Below are positions 1 through 9,630 of a stretch of 40,599 bases of DNA, in pieces (positions within the stretch are counted from its first letter, which is position 1; every line of letters starts with the position of its first letter). The stretch covers positions 1-40,599 of the forward strand of contig JAKSVF010000016.1 in assembly GCA_024408235.1 (NCBI GenBank). Reading direction: 5' to 3'. The translations under genes were made by a program, and so were the position numbers. Source of the stretch: Bacilli bacterium. GTDB lineage: Bacteria; Bacillota_I; Bacilli_A; RFN20; CAG-826. The notes under the pieces were generated by a model that worked only from the letters and a program-made list of their open reading frames with translations, was not told the DNA's origin and did not search any database.

Positions 1-146
1 TTGTTTTCAACGGTCTCGGCATGCGCAATCGTCCCTTTTTCGTATAGATATAAAGGCACTGTTGCATGGTCGCTTCCGATGTCGGCGATAAACGCCCCTT
101 TATCAACAAAAGAGGCAACAGCCATTAATCGATTCGAAATCTTCAT
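1..146 (-). CDS. trmK: TrmK, tRNA (adenine22-N1)-methyltransferase, N-terminal part
   Basis: Only the first 48 codons lie in the window; the gene runs off the left edge. The start is the ATG at 144-146, preceded by a good SD (AAGGAGG, about 10 bases upstream). The translation opens MKISNRLMAVASF and continues with the SAM-binding motif ADIGSDHA, followed by VPLYLYEKG. This is the usual N-terminus of TrmK, which methylates A22 of tRNA with S-adenosylmethionine. The position supports the call: in Bacillus relatives trmK lies just downstream of sigA, and here it starts 26 bases after the rpoD stop on the same strand, so it is probably the last part of the glyS-dnaG-rpoD transcript. The length and C-terminal coiled coil cannot be judged. 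Confidence 0.85.
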   Translation of the reverse strand, partial: MKISNRLMAVASFVDKGAFIADIGSDHATVPLYLYEKGTIAHAETVEN

Positions 147-172
147 ATGCTCTTTGCCTCCTTGTCTTCTAA

Positions 173-1510
173 TTATTTGTTGTGGGTGTCTGGACCGGAG
201 TTATTGATGGCTTCTCTATAGTCGCCAAGTCTCTTTGCACGAGTTGGGTGACGTAATTTACGGATAGCCTTTGCTTCGATCTGACGGATACGCTCACGGG
301 TAACGCCGAATTCTTTTCCGACTTCTTCAAGCGTGCGTGGTCTATTGTCATCAAGTCCGTAACGGAGTCTTAAGACTCTCTCTTCACGGTCGGTCAAGTC
401 TTTCATGATGTCATAAAGCTCATCTTTCAAGAGTGACTTTGTTGTGTATTCAAGAGGTGACTGAGCATCCTTATCCTCAACGAAGTCGCCTAAGTGTGAA
501 TCATCTTCTTCGCCGATTGGAGTCTCTAATGAGACTGGTTCGAGAGCGATTCTCTGGATTTCGCGGATTCTTTCCGGCGTTAATTCGCCGTTCATGGCAA
601 TGGAGATTTCCTCTGGAGTTGGGTCTCTGCCGTATTCCTGGACGAGCTGTCTCTGAACACGTGTCATCTTGTTGATTGTTTCAACCATGTGGACTGGGAT
701 ACGGATTGTTCTAGCTTGATCCGCAATCGCACGGGTGATTGCCTGACGGATCCACCAGGTTGCGTATGTTGAGAACTTGAATCCTTTTGTGTAGTCGAAT
801 TTCTCGACCGCCTTGATAAGACCCATGTTTCCTTCTTCGATTAAATCTAAGAAATGCATACCTCTACCAACATAGTGTTTAGCGATTGAGATAACTAAAC
901 GTAAGTTAGCGTTGATGAGCTCATCTTTAGCGTCCTGGTCGCCATCTGCGATTCTCTTGGCGAGTTCAGTCTCTTCTTTTGCTGAAAGCAAATGGAATGC
1001 ACCGATGTCCTTTAAGTACATCTTGACTGAGTCATTGACTTTAACGTCGCCTGACTGAATCTTCGAGAAGTCTTCGATGTCAGCAACTTCCGCAGCTTCT
1101 TCATCGTCGATCTCATCGTCGAAATCATCATCAGCGCCATCTGCTAACATGTCCTCTTCGCTTGGTCCATCTGGTTCAGCGTCTGGATTGTCTTCTTCTT
1201 CGCCGATGACTTCGACTCCGTTCTCTTTGAAGTATGTCATGATTTCATCCATGACGTCATCTGAAAGGTCGAAGCGCTGGAAGGCGTCAAAGACGTCATC
1301 CATATCCATGTGGTTTCCGTTTTTCTTTGCTTTAGCTAAAAGGTCTTTCTTAACGCCTTCATATGCGTTTACGATTTCCTCATCTGAATCATCGATGGAG
1401 ATATCGTCTTCCTTTTTGGCTTTTGTAGGCTTCTTGGCATCTTTTGCAGCTGTCTTCTTAGTCTTCTTTTCTTCGACTACTTCATCTGCGATTTTTGGTT
1501 TTCTTCCCAT
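173..1510 (-). CDS. rpoD: RNA polymerase primary sigma factor RpoD/SigA
   Basis: This is the housekeeping sigma factor, 445 residues, which directs core RNA polymerase to -35/-10 promoters. Visible in order: a Lys/Ala-rich basic N-terminus (about 1-35), region 1.1 (about 47-105), a very acidic linker (about 105-150), region 1.2 with [15 protein letters not shown] (about 160-185), region 2 with [13 protein letters not shown] and the -10 reading segment [16 protein letters not shown], region 3, and region 4 ending in the -35 helix [18 protein letters not shown]. The start ATG at 1510 follows GGAGGTCC. It lies 14 bases after dnaG, in the classical rpsU/dnaG/rpoD type arrangement, although rpsU is separate here. 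The lysine-rich N-terminus is lineage-specific. The family assignment is certain. Confidence 0.98.
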   Translation of the reverse strand: MGRKPKIADEVVEEKKTKKTAAKDAKKPTKAKKEDDISIDDSDEEIVNAYEGVKKDLLAKAKKNGNHMDMDDVFDAFQRFDLSDDVMDEIMTYFKENGVEVIGEEEDNPDAEPDGPSEEDMLADGADDDFDDEIDDEEAAEVADIEDFSKIQSGDVKVNDSVKMYLKDIGAFHLLSAKEETELAKRIADGDQDAKDELINANLRLVISIAKHYVGRGMHFLDLIEEGNMGLIKAVEKFDYTKGFKFSTYATWWIRQAITRAIADQARTIRIPVHMVETINKMTRVQRQLVQEYGRDPTPEEISIAMNGELTPERIREIQRIALEPVSLETPIGEEDDSHLGDFVEDKDAQSPLEYTTKSLLKDELYDIMKDLTDREERVLRLRYGLDDNRPRTLEEVGKEFGVTRERIRQIEAKAIRKLRHPTRAKRLGDYREAINNSGPDTHNK

Positions 1511-1524
1511 TTTTGGACCTCCCT

Positions 1525-3357
1525 TTATTTCTTTTTCTTGCTCTTTTTGTCGTTTCTAGCCTTCTGCCTAAGAGCGTATTCGGCAATTAAGGCTTTTTGC
1601 TCATCTAAGGTTTTTCCAGGCAATGCTTCACTCGTTTTCTTTTTGTCGTGAATCTTGTCTTTCTCTTCTTTGATTGCGATAGCGCAATTTTCAAACAGAG
1701 TATAATCACCTTTGGTGAGCGGAGGATGAATAGTGTCTTCTGATACTTCAGAGACTTTAGATATCAACTCTTCGATGTTATCTCCACCTCTATTGGAGAT
1801 CTCACCGATCAGCGATGATACATTTACTGTTTTTTGGTTCTCATCCACATATTCCATGACGAAATTTGCGATTGAGTTATATGTTGCGTAATAGAACGAG
1901 TCGATGTTCTTCTCGAAATACTTGACGGCATCCACGCTGCTAAGCATGTAGAAGAGCATTTCTCGTTCAGCGATAAGAAGCCTTTTTCTTATTGTCTGCT
2001 CTGGATGGAGAATCTCGTTCTCAACTTGGTCAACGGAGATTACGGTTTCTTCTTGATCGGCCTGAGTAACGCGTTTTGCATTGGCTTTTTCTCTTATGAC
2101 GCTCATCTCAAAGCCCGTTGCCTTAGAGAGCTTGGCGATATAGTTATCTCGGATAATGCCCGATTCCATATCCCTTAAATAATCTAGGAAATAGAACAGA
2201 ACCTTCTTTTTATCATCAAGCGTCTTAAGCGGCTTTGTATTCGTGTAATAGTTAAGTTGGAAATCAAAGGCATCAATCAAGTTTTCCATTCTTGAACGAA
2301 GAGCCTCTGGCCCACTTTCCTGAAGAATATCATCAGGATCTCTCAAGTCATCTCCATAGGAGACAAGTCTAAACGTCAGACCGGCTTTGGTGAGAAGAGT
2401 CGTGATTTTCATCATTCCTTCTTGGCCTGGACCGTCACCATCGAGGCATACCCTGATCTCGCACCCGAGCTTTCTAAGCATCTTGATGTGCTCAGATGTG
2501 AGAGAGGTTCCCATGATTGCCACGGCAGAACTGATGCCAGCCTTTTCTAAAGCCATGACATCCATGAAGCCTTCAAGAAGGTATATGTACCCATCTTTTC
2601 TAGCACTTCTTTTCGCCTCTGAATAGTTATAGAGCACGTTTCCTTTGTGGAATATGGTCGTCTCTGGCGAGTTTATGTATTTGGCCGTATCGTCTTTTTT
2701 TATTCTTCTAGCTGAGAATCCCACCACTTGTCCATCGGCGTTCTTCAAAGGGAACATTACGCGCCCTGCGTTAGAGTCAGAGGCGTTTTCGGCATTCCTA
2801 ACTAAAGTGATGCCGATTCCCTCGATCGTATGAAGGGAGTGACCTTTGGCTCTTAAATACTGAATGGTCTTTTTACCATCGAGCGGAGAATAACCAATTC
2901 CATATTTAGCTATTTGATTAGCGTCTATATTACGTGAAGCTAGATAATCCATTGCCTCTTTGCCTTCGGCAATTGTTAAACCATATTGATAATATTGCTG
3001 AAGGTCATTGATGCAGGCGTAGTAAGGTTTGAGGCTTGGGTCAATCGTATCGTTTCTGGTCTTTTTATAAAGTCTTTCATCGACAAGGCCGATCATGTCA
3101 GCGACTTTCTTTGCCGCCTCTTCAAACCCTATTTTCTCGTATTGTTGGACGAATGTGATTGAGTTGCCTGATGTGTTGCAGGCAAAGCATTTGAATATTT
3201 GTTTATCCTTCGAAATGGACATTGAAGGATGCTTATCATCATGGAATGGGCAAACGGCGACGTATCCCCTTCCCTTGTTGATGACCGGTATATAAGCGGA
3301 GATGGTAGACACGATATCCGCTTCATGAAGTATTTTGTCCACAAGGTCTTTATCCAT
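1525..3357 (-). CDS. dnaG: DNA primase DnaG
   Basis: DnaG makes the RNA primers for replication and works with the replicative helicase. The 610 residues show the N-terminal CHC2 zinc finger ([11 protein letters not shown], then [11 protein letters not shown], about 36-63), the primase core, and the Toprim domain with its acidic residues ([15 protein letters not shown] around 260 and CLDGDGPG around 305). The C-terminal part (about 430-590) should contact DnaB and is less conserved. The last 15 residues are mostly Lys/Arg. The start ATG at 3357 has an SD (AGGAGGGG) just upstream. It sits between glyS and rpoD as in Bacillus. Nothing is missing from the catalytic motifs. Confidence 0.98.
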   Translation of the reverse strand: MDKDLVDKILHEADIVSTISAYIPVINKGRGYVAVCPFHDDKHPSMSISKDKQIFKCFACNTSGNSITFVQQYEKIGFEEAAKKVADMIGLVDERLYKKTRNDTIDPSLKPYYACINDLQQYYQYGLTIAEGKEAMDYLASRNIDANQIAKYGIGYSPLDGKKTIQYLRAKGHSLHTIEGIGITLVRNAENASDSNAGRVMFPLKNADGQVVGFSARRIKKDDTAKYINSPETTIFHKGNVLYNYSEAKRSARKDGYIYLLEGFMDVMALEKAGISSAVAIMGTSLTSEHIKMLRKLGCEIRVCLDGDGPGQEGMMKITTLLTKAGLTFRLVSYGDDLRDPDDILQESGPEALRSRMENLIDAFDFQLNYYTNTKPLKTLDDKKKVLFYFLDYLRDMESGIIRDNYIAKLSKATGFEMSVIREKANAKRVTQADQEETVISVDQVENEILHPEQTIRKRLLIAEREMLFYMLSSVDAVKYFEKNIDSFYYATYNSIANFVMEYVDENQKTVNVSSLIGEISNRGGDNIEELISKVSEVSEDTIHPPLTKGDYTLFENCAIAIKEEKDKIHDKKKTSEALPGKTLDEQKALIAEYALRQKARNDKKSKKKK

Positions 3358-3398
3358 GTTTACCCCTCCTTTCTTAAATTCGTTTTAGGTTTTTTGGA

Positions 3399-4778
3399 TT
3401 AATAGAAGCACTTCTCGTCTAACCAAGCGACTAAATCAGCGATTGGTAAACGAATCTGTTCCATTGTGTCTCTGTCTCTGATTGTGACTGCGTTATCTTC
3501 AAGAGTCTCGAAATCGACGGTGATGCAGTATGGAGTACCGATCTCATCTTGTCTTCTATATCTCTTGCCGATTGAGCCTGTCATATCGCTTGTGATAGAG
3601 AATCTCTTGTTGAGAAGAGCGATGACTTCGTCAGCCTTATCACTTAATTTCTTTGAGAGTGGTAAGACTGCCGCTTTATAAGGTGCTAATGAAGGCAATA
3701 AGTGCATGACTGTTCTAACGTCTCCACCTTCAAGCTCCTGCTCGTCATATGCGTCGACCATTGTCATGAGCATCAATCTCTCAACGCCCATGGAAGGTTC
3801 GATGACATAAGGGAGGTATCTCTCGTTTGTCTCTGGATCGAAATATGTTAAATCTTCCTTTGAGAAATCCTGGTGACGGCCTAAGTCGTAATCAGTTCTA
3901 TCTGCAACGCCAAGGATTTCGCCCCAACCGAGGTTAGGGAAATCATATTCGACGTCTGTTGTGGCTTTTGAGTAGAATGCCAATTCAGCAGGTTCGTGGT
4001 CTCTGAATCTTAAGTTTTCTGCTTTAGGTCCGAGGGATTCGACGAATCTTAAGCAGAAATCTTTCCAATATGCGAACCACTCAAGGTCTGTGCCTGGCTT
4101 GCAGAAGAATTCCATTTCAAGCTGCTCGAATTCACGAACACGGAAAATGAAGTTTCCTGGAGTGATTTCATTTCTGAAAGACTTGCCCATGTTGCAGATG
4201 CCGAATGGAACTTTCTTTCTTGTTGAACGCTGAACGTTCTTGAAGTTGACGAAGACGCCCTGCGCAGTCTCTGGTCTTAAGTAAACTGTTGAAGATGAGT
4301 CATCGGTGACGCCGATATGTGTCTTGAACATCATGTTGAACTTACGGATTGGTGTAAATTCCTTCTTGCCGCACTGTGGGCAAACCATGTCATGAGACTG
4401 GATGAATGCATCCATCTCTTCGAATGTCATTGCATCTGTGTCTGCATCTGGGTACTGGCCTTTGATAAGGTTATCTGCACGATGTCTTGCTTTGCAAGCC
4501 TTGCAATCGCACATTGGGTCGTTGAATGTTGAGACGTGACCTGTAGCCTCCCAAACCCTTGGGTTCATGAGAATAGCTGCGTCGATTCCGACGTTTGTAG
4601 GTGATTCCTGAACGAATCTCTTCCACCAAGCGCCTTTGATATTCTTCTTGAGCTCAGATCCCAAAGGTCCGAAGTCCCAAGAGTTGGATAATCCGCCATA
4701 GATTTGTGATCCTGGATAAACATATCCAGTCTGAACGAGATGTGAAGTAATTTTCTCGAATGAGTACTTACTTGCCAT
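3399..4778 (-). CDS. glyS: Glycyl-tRNA synthetase, single-chain (alpha2) type
   Basis: Charges tRNA-Gly with glycine; class II synthetase. I take the ATG at 4778 ([14 protein letters not shown], 459 residues) because it follows AGGGAGG; an upstream in-frame ATG at 4850 lacks an SD and would add a non-conserved tail. Visible are motif 1, a cysteine-rich insert ([11 protein letters not shown] and CPQCGKK, about 105-160) that probably binds zinc, motif 2 ([25 protein letters not shown]), motif 3 ([11 protein letters not shown]), and the anticodon-binding domain from about residue 360. The single-chain enzyme is typical of mollicutes and some Bacilli, in contrast to the two-subunit glyQ/glyS of Bacillus subtilis. 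No T-box is visible upstream; a strong promoter at 4862-4890 drives it. Confidence 0.96.
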   Translation of the reverse strand: MASKYSFEKITSHLVQTGYVYPGSQIYGGLSNSWDFGPLGSELKKNIKGAWWKRFVQESPTNVGIDAAILMNPRVWEATGHVSTFNDPMCDCKACKARHRADNLIKGQYPDADTDAMTFEEMDAFIQSHDMVCPQCGKKEFTPIRKFNMMFKTHIGVTDDSSSTVYLRPETAQGVFVNFKNVQRSTRKKVPFGICNMGKSFRNEITPGNFIFRVREFEQLEMEFFCKPGTDLEWFAYWKDFCLRFVESLGPKAENLRFRDHEPAELAFYSKATTDVEYDFPNLGWGEILGVADRTDYDLGRHQDFSKEDLTYFDPETNERYLPYVIEPSMGVERLMLMTMVDAYDEQELEGGDVRTVMHLLPSLAPYKAAVLPLSKKLSDKADEVIALLNKRFSITSDMTGSIGKRYRRQDEIGTPYCITVDFETLEDNAVTIRDRDTMEQIRLPIADLVAWLDEKCFY

Positions 4779-4861
4779 ATATTTTTTCCTCCCTTTTTGA
4801 AGAAAAATGAGCACCGCCTTAAGATGTTTAAAGCGACTGCCCTTCCTCAAAATACCGCATA

Positions 4862-4890
4862 ATATTATTATGAGGTCTACTTTTTGTCAA
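4862..4890 (-). promoter_or_regulatory. Sigma-A promoter of glyS-dnaG-rpoD-trmK
   Basis: The minus strand reads TTGACA (4885-4890), a 17-base spacer, then TAATAT (4862-4867): a near-consensus promoter about 85 bases before the glyS start. It lies between the recO stop and glyS, with no terminator visible after recO, so readthrough from recO is also possible. Confidence 0.85.
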
Positions 4891-4905
4891 CCAATTTTAA
4901 GGGTA

Positions 4906-5643
4906 CTAGGCTTTTGATAACAAAAGCAAGGAATTGAGCTTTGTGTTCGTTAGCGTTTCTAAATGATCGGCCATATCTCTAATTAAAGAAAGGCACTCCT
5001 TCTTTTCGAAGGCAATTCTTGTATAGTTTTCAGGACCGACCATGAAGGCGTATCTGATGATTTTAAGTTCTCTAGATGCCTTGCGGTAATACTCGGATTC
5101 AATGTGTTGCTGGCAAAGAAAACCTCCGTCCTTAAACGCGAATCCAACTATGTTGTGTTTTTCTCCACACACTGCGCATTCATCGATATTTGGGCCATAT
5201 CCTTCAACATTCAAGAGGCCAGCGAAATAAATCATGCAAATGGTCAATGGGTCAAAACCGCTGTTGAGGGCCTTCATGGCGCCATCTAACAGAGCGTATT
5301 TGGTTTTATGTTCTTCTCCCTCAATCATTTTTTGGGTGAGTTCAAGGATGAAAGAAATTGCGGCAAGCCTTTCAAAATCGCTTTTCCCGTCCACATATTG
5401 AAGAATCATTCCTTCTTTAAGCGAAGAACCCCCACTAGCGGAGACGCTTAATGAGAAACGCGAATAATAAAGAGGCTGGACGCTGGCGTAGTTTTTGCTA
5501 GTTTGTTTCAAAACCCCTCGTGCCGAAAAGGAACGGATGCCATCAGCTGTCAAGACCGTGACCATCGCGTCGTTTTCTTTATAGGGTGAGATACGAATAA
5601 CGTATCCATCAATCGTCTGAATATTCGTCTTGCTCGTCGCCAT
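4906..5643 (-). CDS. recO: DNA repair protein RecO
   Basis: RecO loads RecA onto SSB-coated DNA together with RecR. The 245 residues fit the family: an N-terminal OB fold (IDGYVIRISPYKENDAMVTVLT, about 10-80), a helical middle, and a zinc module with CAVCG (about 155) and FLCQQH (about 175). The start ATG at 5643 lies inside the end of era, giving a 35-base overlap. The SD is poor, which suggests translational coupling to era. The gene order ybeY-cdd-era-recO matches Bacillus. A slightly later start is possible but would cut into the OB fold. Confidence 0.93.
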   Translation of the reverse strand: MATSKTNIQTIDGYVIRISPYKENDAMVTVLTADGIRSFSARGVLKQTSKNYASVQPLYYSRFSLSVSASGGSSLKEGMILQYVDGKSDFERLAAISFILELTQKMIEGEEHKTKYALLDGAMKALNSGFDPLTICMIYFAGLLNVEGYGPNIDECAVCGEKHNIVGFAFKDGGFLCQQHIESEYYRKASRELKIIRYAFMVGPENYTRIAFEKKECLSLIRDMADHLETLTNTKLNSLLLLSKA

Positions 5644-6511
5644 ACCCGAGTTTCATGAGTTTGTTTGGAGAATTTCTCCAATCTGGCATGCATTCGACTT
5701 CACAAACTAGAGTAACGTGTTTCTTCCACATTCTCTCAAGGTCATGTCTAGCAGCCATTGAGATTTTCTTAATCATCTCTCCACCACGTCCGATGACGAT
5801 GGCTTTCTGTTTTTCTTTTTCGGTGACGATTGTTGCTTCAATCTTCAATCCGTTATTAGCTTTTTCTTCAAAACCCGTAATCAAGACAGCGCATTGATGA
5901 GGAACTTCCTGCTTTAAGAAATGGAGGATCTTCTCTCTGATGACTTCCTTGGCCATGAACTTTGGGTCCTTGTCGGTCAACTGTTCTTCAGGGAAATACG
6001 CTGGACCTTCCTGCAGATGGGATGCCACTTCGTTTTTAATGTCCTTTAGACCGAAGTTTGTTAACGCAGAAATCTGAATCTGCTTATAAGTTGGAAAAAG
6101 TTCAGCATAATGCTTTGTTAACTCTTCCATCTGAGGAGCGGTTACATCATCAATTTTATTGAATACAACGTAAATTGGCCTATCGGTCTTGATGGATGAG
6201 AGGATCTTGTCGTCATGTTCATATCCCCTGATTGTCGAATCAATGATATACAAAATAACATCGATATCCGAGATGGAACGACGTGCAGATTTGTTCATCA
6301 TCTTATAAAGGGCTTCTTGTCCTTCAAACATTCCAGGAGTGTCGATAAAAACAATCTGAAGCCCCTTTTCATTATAGATGCCCATTATATCGTCACGGGT
6401 TGTCTGGGCTTTAGGTGCAACAATAGATACTTTCTTAGAAAGTAATGCGTTGATTAATGTTGATTTGCCGACATTTGGACGGCCGAGTATTGCGCAAAAT
6501 CCTGATTTCAT
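5609..6511 (-). CDS. era: GTPase Era
   Basis: Era binds the 3' end of 16S rRNA and helps 30S subunit assembly. The 300 residues contain G1 GRPNVGKST (about 10), G3 DTPGMF (about 60), G4 NKID (about 120) and G5 near SAL (about 148). A C-terminal KH domain carries the GRGGEMIKKI loop (about 240). The start ATG at 6511 overlaps the cdd stop by four bases (ATGA), so translation is coupled. It sits with ybeY and recO, whose products act in rRNA maturation and DNA repair. The C-terminal tail is acidic and overlaps recO. Confidence 0.98.
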   Translation of the reverse strand: MKSGFCAILGRPNVGKSTLINALLSKKVSIVAPKAQTTRDDIMGIYNEKGLQIVFIDTPGMFEGQEALYKMMNKSARRSISDIDVILYIIDSTIRGYEHDDKILSSIKTDRPIYVVFNKIDDVTAPQMEELTKHYAELFPTYKQIQISALTNFGLKDIKNEVASHLQEGPAYFPEEQLTDKDPKFMAKEVIREKILHFLKQEVPHQCAVLITGFEEKANNGLKIEATIVTEKEKQKAIVIGRGGEMIKKISMAARHDLERMWKKHVTLVCEVECMPDWRNSPNKLMKLGYGDEQDEYSDD

Positions 6512-6906
6512 AAATCTTCTCCATCGAATGCGAATGGCAAAAGCTCGGCGATTGTTGTTTCTTTAACATCGCCTTCTAAATTGCCTAAGTAAATTGGTGC
6601 GTCTTCAGGGTAAAGCTCACTCAAAACTTGACGGCAAGCCCCGCATGGACTGCATGGCCTTTCCGTGTCCGCAACGATTGCAAGAGCGACAAAGTCGTCT
6701 TTTGTCTTTCCGTCCATCATGGCGTTATATACCGCGTTTCTTTCAGCGCACATTGCAAGCGGATAAGAAGCGTTTTCTATGTTAGCGCCCTGATAGATGC
6801 TTCCATCAGTGCATTCAAGCGCAGCGCCAACCGCAAAATGCGAGTATGGAGAGTAAGAGAGCTCTCTAGCCTCTCTTGCTATTTTTAGTAACTCGTTTTT
6901 ATTCAT
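6508..6906 (-). CDS. cdd: Cytidine deaminase
   Basis: Converts cytidine or deoxycytidine to uridine or deoxyuridine in pyrimidine salvage. At 132 residues it is the usual length of the homotetrameric class. It has the catalytic CAERNAV motif (zinc Cys and proton-shuttle Glu, about 53-59) and the second zinc motif PCSPCGACRQVL (about 85-96). The start ATG at 6906 overlaps ybeY by eight bases, and the stop overlaps the era start. The position between ybeY and era is the Bacillus order, with dgkA missing. Its product could feed deoxynucleoside breakdown with DeoC, although deoC is not in this operon. Confidence 0.97.
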   Translation of the reverse strand: MNKNELLKIAREARELSYSPYSHFAVGAALECTDGSIYQGANIENASYPLAMCAERNAVYNAMMDGKTKDDFVALAIVADTERPCSPCGACRQVLSELYPEDAPIYLGNLEGDVKETTIAELLPFAFDGEDL

Positions 6907-7366
6907 GCGCTTCTCCTACTTCGTTGAGGATCTTTTCCTGTAGCGGGAACATTATCTCTTCGTCTTCTTTTTTCATGTGGTCATAGCCTAGAAGATGCAA
7001 TAATCCGTGAGTGAATAAGAAAGACAATTCCCTCTCCTTGCTGTTTCCGATTTCATCAGCCTGTCTTATGGCCTGAGGCAATGAGATGAGAATCTCCCCT
7101 AGCATGACCATCGCGTTATCATCGTTTATCGCGTTTTTCGGGTCTTTATCATCGTTGAAGGCGAATGAAATGACGTCTGTCACTCTATCAACCCCACGAT
7201 AATCACGATTAATTTCATGAATCGTTTCATCATCAACTAAAGAAACGTCAATCTCGTAGTTCTTTTTGATGTTGAGCATTTTAAATGCTGTCTCAGCAAT
7301 TGCTGTATATCTGGCTTCTAACCAGTCGTATTCTTCTCCAAATGGAGAATCAAAGATAATTTCCAT
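6899..7366 (-). CDS. ybeY: Endoribonuclease YbeY (rRNA maturation factor)
   Basis: YbeY is a zinc-dependent RNase for 16S rRNA 3' processing and ribosome quality control. The 155 residues carry the metal motif HGLLHLLGYDH (about 121-131; three histidines) after the conserved LNRDYRGVDRVTDVISFAF-type segment. The start ATG at 7366 has no recognisable SD. Instead, TATACT on the minus strand (7373-7378) ends six bases before the ATG, so an internal promoter with a leaderless transcript is possible. The gene follows the C39 membrane protein by 12 bases and overlaps cdd. Confidence 0.95.
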   Translation of the reverse strand: MEIIFDSPFGEEYDWLEARYTAIAETAFKMLNIKKNYEIDVSLVDDETIHEINRDYRGVDRVTDVISFAFNDDKDPKNAINDDNAMVMLGEILISLPQAIRQADEIGNSKERELSFLFTHGLLHLLGYDHMKKEDEEIMFPLQEKILNEVGEAHE

Positions 7367-7378
7367 GTGGTTAGTATA

Positions 7379-8560
7379 TCATTTCTTGATGAAGTTAAGG
7401 AAGTAATCCTTATTCTTTTGTCTATCCCCTATTCTCAAATGGTATTCAACCACCTCATGAATTGACGAATTTAAGGCTGTCAGCGAAAAGAAATGAAGCA
7501 AATAATAATTGAGTGAGAAATTCTCGCTGACAACAAACGGAATCAATGATAAGAAAAGCATCACAACCATCTCTAGAGTTCTTTGGAAATCGAGTTGGTT
7601 TGAGATTGAATAGGCTTTTTCCTGAACGGCTTTGACGGTGTCGAGATTATTTAACTTATCTTTGATAACCATCCTTTCGTCTTCTTCTAAACACCTCTCC
7701 TGCTTCTTAATGTTTCGCCCCATGAATACGGTTTGGATAATCTGATAGGATATGAGACCCGCAAGCGATATAAAGAACGACGGCGAGTTTATTCCTATAA
7801 GCGTTCCTAGCGAACCAACCAGCAACAAAGACGCCAACATAATGACGAAATCTGAAAAGACATCTTTCTTATATAATTGGTATTGCTTGAAGTCCTTCTC
7901 CAAATACTCGGCTTCGCTCATTTCGAGATACGGCAGGCATTTATCGTCGAATTTTTTCATGAAGAACAAGGCCAGTCTTTTTCTCAAGACCTCCAGTAAT
8001 GCATACGACGCAAAAGCGATTACCGGAACAAGAAAATTCCCATCTTTGTTTAGAAAAAAGAATCCTAAGCCCAAAAAAGCAATGCCAAACGTCAGACATG
8101 CCGCTGAAGAAACGTAATACCAACTGTCCGGCCTATCCGCTTTCGGGCAATTGCATTCTCTTTCCTCAACCACTTCCCCATCGCCAAAGATGCCGGTCCA
8201 CTTACCAATGATTACATCCTGCTTAATCCAATCCTTTCCGCGAGCAGGATCATAGATAAGGAACTTCCCTTTCTTTGACTTCTTAAGAAGAACCATGTGG
8301 CTCTGATCACCCTCTTTTAAGACCAAAAGCAACGGAAAAACGAGATTGTCCTTTAGACTCTCAAGGTTTTCAGCCTTTTTGAAACTCAGATTCATTCCAG
8401 ACGCCTTTGCGCATTCTTGGAGATCGTAAAGAGAGTACGGAGGCCTTTTCAGAATCGTCAAATTTCTGAAGTCTTTGTTCCTCCTTTTTAATATGATGAA
8501 CATTCGTAAACAGGCGTAGCCGCAGCTATGTTCGTCGCCTTGAAAAATAAAATCCCTCAT
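7379..8560 (-). CDS. C39-type cysteine peptidase fused to an ABC-like membrane domain, no ATPase
   Basis: The 393 residues split in two. Residues 1-130 form a peptidase C39-like domain with Gln7, Cys13 in EHSCGYACL, His88 in QSHMVLL and Asp104 in IYDPARG, the full oxyanion Gln plus Cys-His-Asp set. Residues 145-385 carry about six hydrophobic helices arranged like an ABC exporter membrane domain. C39 exporters normally continue with a nucleotide-binding domain to about 700 residues; here the protein stops, and no Walker motif is seen in it or next door. In this family C39 domains cut double-glycine leaders off exported peptides. Its own substrate is not adjacent; the peptide at 33679-33864 is a candidate. 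No SD precedes the ATG; a TATTAG box ends five bases upstream. It heads the ybeY-cdd-era-recO run, where Bacillus has phoH and others. Confidence 0.8.
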   Translation of the reverse strand: MRDFIFQGDEHSCGYACLRMFIILKRRNKDFRNLTILKRPPYSLYDLQECAKASGMNLSFKKAENLESLKDNLVFPLLLVLKEGDQSHMVLLKKSKKGKFLIYDPARGKDWIKQDVIIGKWTGIFGDGEVVEERECNCPKADRPDSWYYVSSAACLTFGIAFLGLGFFFLNKDGNFLVPVIAFASYALLEVLRKRLALFFMKKFDDKCLPYLEMSEAEYLEKDFKQYQLYKKDVFSDFVIMLASLLLVGSLGTLIGINSPSFFISLAGLISYQIIQTVFMGRNIKKQERCLEEDERMVIKDKLNNLDTVKAVQEKAYSISNQLDFQRTLEMVVMLFLSLIPFVVSENFSLNYYLLHFFSLTALNSSIHEVVEYHLRIGDRQKNKDYFLNFIKK

Positions 8561-8596
8561 ACTAACTAATAGCGGGATTTTTCGTATTTTTTACCA

Positions 8597-8626
8597 ACAA
8601 AATAAAAACCCTCATAAATGAGGGTT
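8597..8626 (-). terminator. Terminator after rpsU
   Basis: On the minus strand AACCCTCAT pairs with ATGAGGGTT (8607-8615 with 8618-8626) across a two-base loop, followed by TTTTTATTTTG. It lies just after the rpsU stop and separates rpsU from the C39 gene. Confidence 0.85.
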
Positions 8627-8631
8627 AATTT

Positions 8632-8808
8632 TTACCACTTTTTGCGGCGAGCCATTTCTGACTTCTGTTTTCTCTTAAGTCCTGTCTTTAAGTAGAACTC
8701 ACGTTTACGGCATTCAAGAAGTACGCCGCTCTTATTGACAGAACGCTTCCATCTCTTTAATCCGTCGTCGAGGGATTCGCCTTCGCGGATAACAGTTTTA
8801 ATTGCCAT
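8632..8808 (-). CDS. rpsU: Ribosomal protein bS21
   Basis: Small, very basic 30S protein of 58 residues. The translation begins [20 protein letters not shown] and ends [10 protein letters not shown], the usual bS21 pattern (RxGESLDxALxRFK and a basic tail). It is not in the macromolecular synthesis operon with dnaG-rpoD but stands alone, as in Bacillus relatives. It has its own promoter (8843-8871), an SD of the GGAAGG type before the ATG at 8808, and its own terminator (8597-8626). Confidence 0.96.
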   Translation of the reverse strand: MAIKTVIREGESLDDGLKRWKRSVNKSGVLLECRKREFYLKTGLKRKQKSEMARRKKW

Positions 8809-8842
8809 GGATACTCACTTCCTTCCTGCAAACAGCGTGTAT

Positions 8843-8871
8843 ATTTTATGGATAGACCACCACTTTTGCAA
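8843..8871 (-). promoter_or_regulatory. rpsU promoter
   Basis: The minus strand has TTGCAA (8866-8871), a 17-base spacer and TAAAAT (8843-8848), giving a start of transcription about 30 bases before the rpsU ATG. Confidence 0.7.
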
Positions 8872-8902
8872 ATAGATAATGAAACTTTTATACAAAAGAT
8901 AA

Positions 8903-8925
8903 GAAAAAGGGGCTTTTTTACCCCT
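8903..8925 (-). terminator. Terminator after deoC
   Basis: On the minus strand AGGGG (8921-8925) pairs with CCCCT (8908-8912) over an A-rich loop, followed by TTTTCTT. It ends the deoR-deoC transcript. Confidence 0.75.
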
Positions 8926-8943
8926 AATCTTGCGTCTATGAAC

Positions 8944-9594
8944 TTATTCAGCGAGTTCTTCCATGATTTGGACGGAAGCTGATGCACCGATTCTTGATGC
9001 GCCATTCTTTATCATGGCCATCATGTCATCTTTTGAATGGATGCCGCCAGAAGCCTTAACTCCAACGTTTGGTCCAACTGTGCGTCTCATGAGATTGATA
9101 TCCTCGGCTTTTGCTCCGCCTTTTCCGAATCCGGTTGAGGTTTTGACAAAGTCAGCGCCTGCTCTAACAGCAGCGATGCAGGAACATCTGATCTGGTCTT
9201 CGTTTAAATAACAAGTCTCTAAAATGACTTTGAGCGTCTTGTTTCCGACCGCCTCTCTAACCGCTCTAATCTCTTTCTCAACGAACTCGTAATCGCCGGA
9301 TTTAGCCATTGCGACATTCTGGACCATGTCAACTTCGTCAGCGCCCATTGCAACAGCGTCTTTTGCTTCTGCAACCTTTGCTGCAGGAGACATCTGTCCA
9401 AGAGGGAATCCAATGACAGTGCAAACTTTAACTGTTGAGCCAGCTAAAAGCTTCTTGGCGACTGGAACATAGAATGGGTTTACGCAGACTGACATAAAGT
9501 CATATTTCTTTGCTTCTTCGCAGAGTTTCTGAACGTCAGCTAGAGATGCGTCTGCTTTCAATAAAGTGTGATCAAAATATTTGTTGTAATTCAT
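8944..9594 (-). CDS. deoC: Deoxyribose-phosphate aldolase
   Basis: Splits 2-deoxyribose-5-phosphate into acetaldehyde and glyceraldehyde-3-phosphate; class I Schiff-base aldolase. The 216 residues are full length. The Schiff-base lysine is in DFVKTSTGFGKGG (about 150), the second lysine in GVKASGGI (about 180), and the N-terminus has FDHTLLKADAS. It follows the DeoR-type regulator gene on the same strand, and together they are divergent from the rhamnose operon. Other deoxynucleoside genes (deoB, pdp, a transporter) are not here. It could act in deoxyribose catabolism, or be carried along with the regulator. No motif suggests a changed substrate. Confidence 0.95.
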   Translation of the reverse strand: MNYNKYFDHTLLKADASLADVQKLCEEAKKYDFMSVCVNPFYVPVAKKLLAGSTVKVCTVIGFPLGQMSPAAKVAEAKDAVAMGADEVDMVQNVAMAKSGDYEFVEKEIRAVREAVGNKTLKVILETCYLNEDQIRCSCIAAVRAGADFVKTSTGFGKGGAKAEDINLMRRTVGPNVGVKASGGIHSKDDMMAMIKNGASRIGASASVQIMEELAE

Positions 9595-9630
9595 AAATTT
9601 ATCCTCGGAATAATTTTAGAAAGATATGCC

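Noticed and set aside
1..207. Plus-strand open frame at the left edge
   Set aside because: It runs antisense to the trmK start and the rpoD stop and has no family features; the minus-strand reading is clearly TrmK.
1077..1559. 160-residue Ser/Phe-rich plus-strand frame
   Set aside because: It is the antisense of the acidic and Lys-rich N-terminus of rpoD; the composition is explained by the complement of GAA/GAT/AAG codons.
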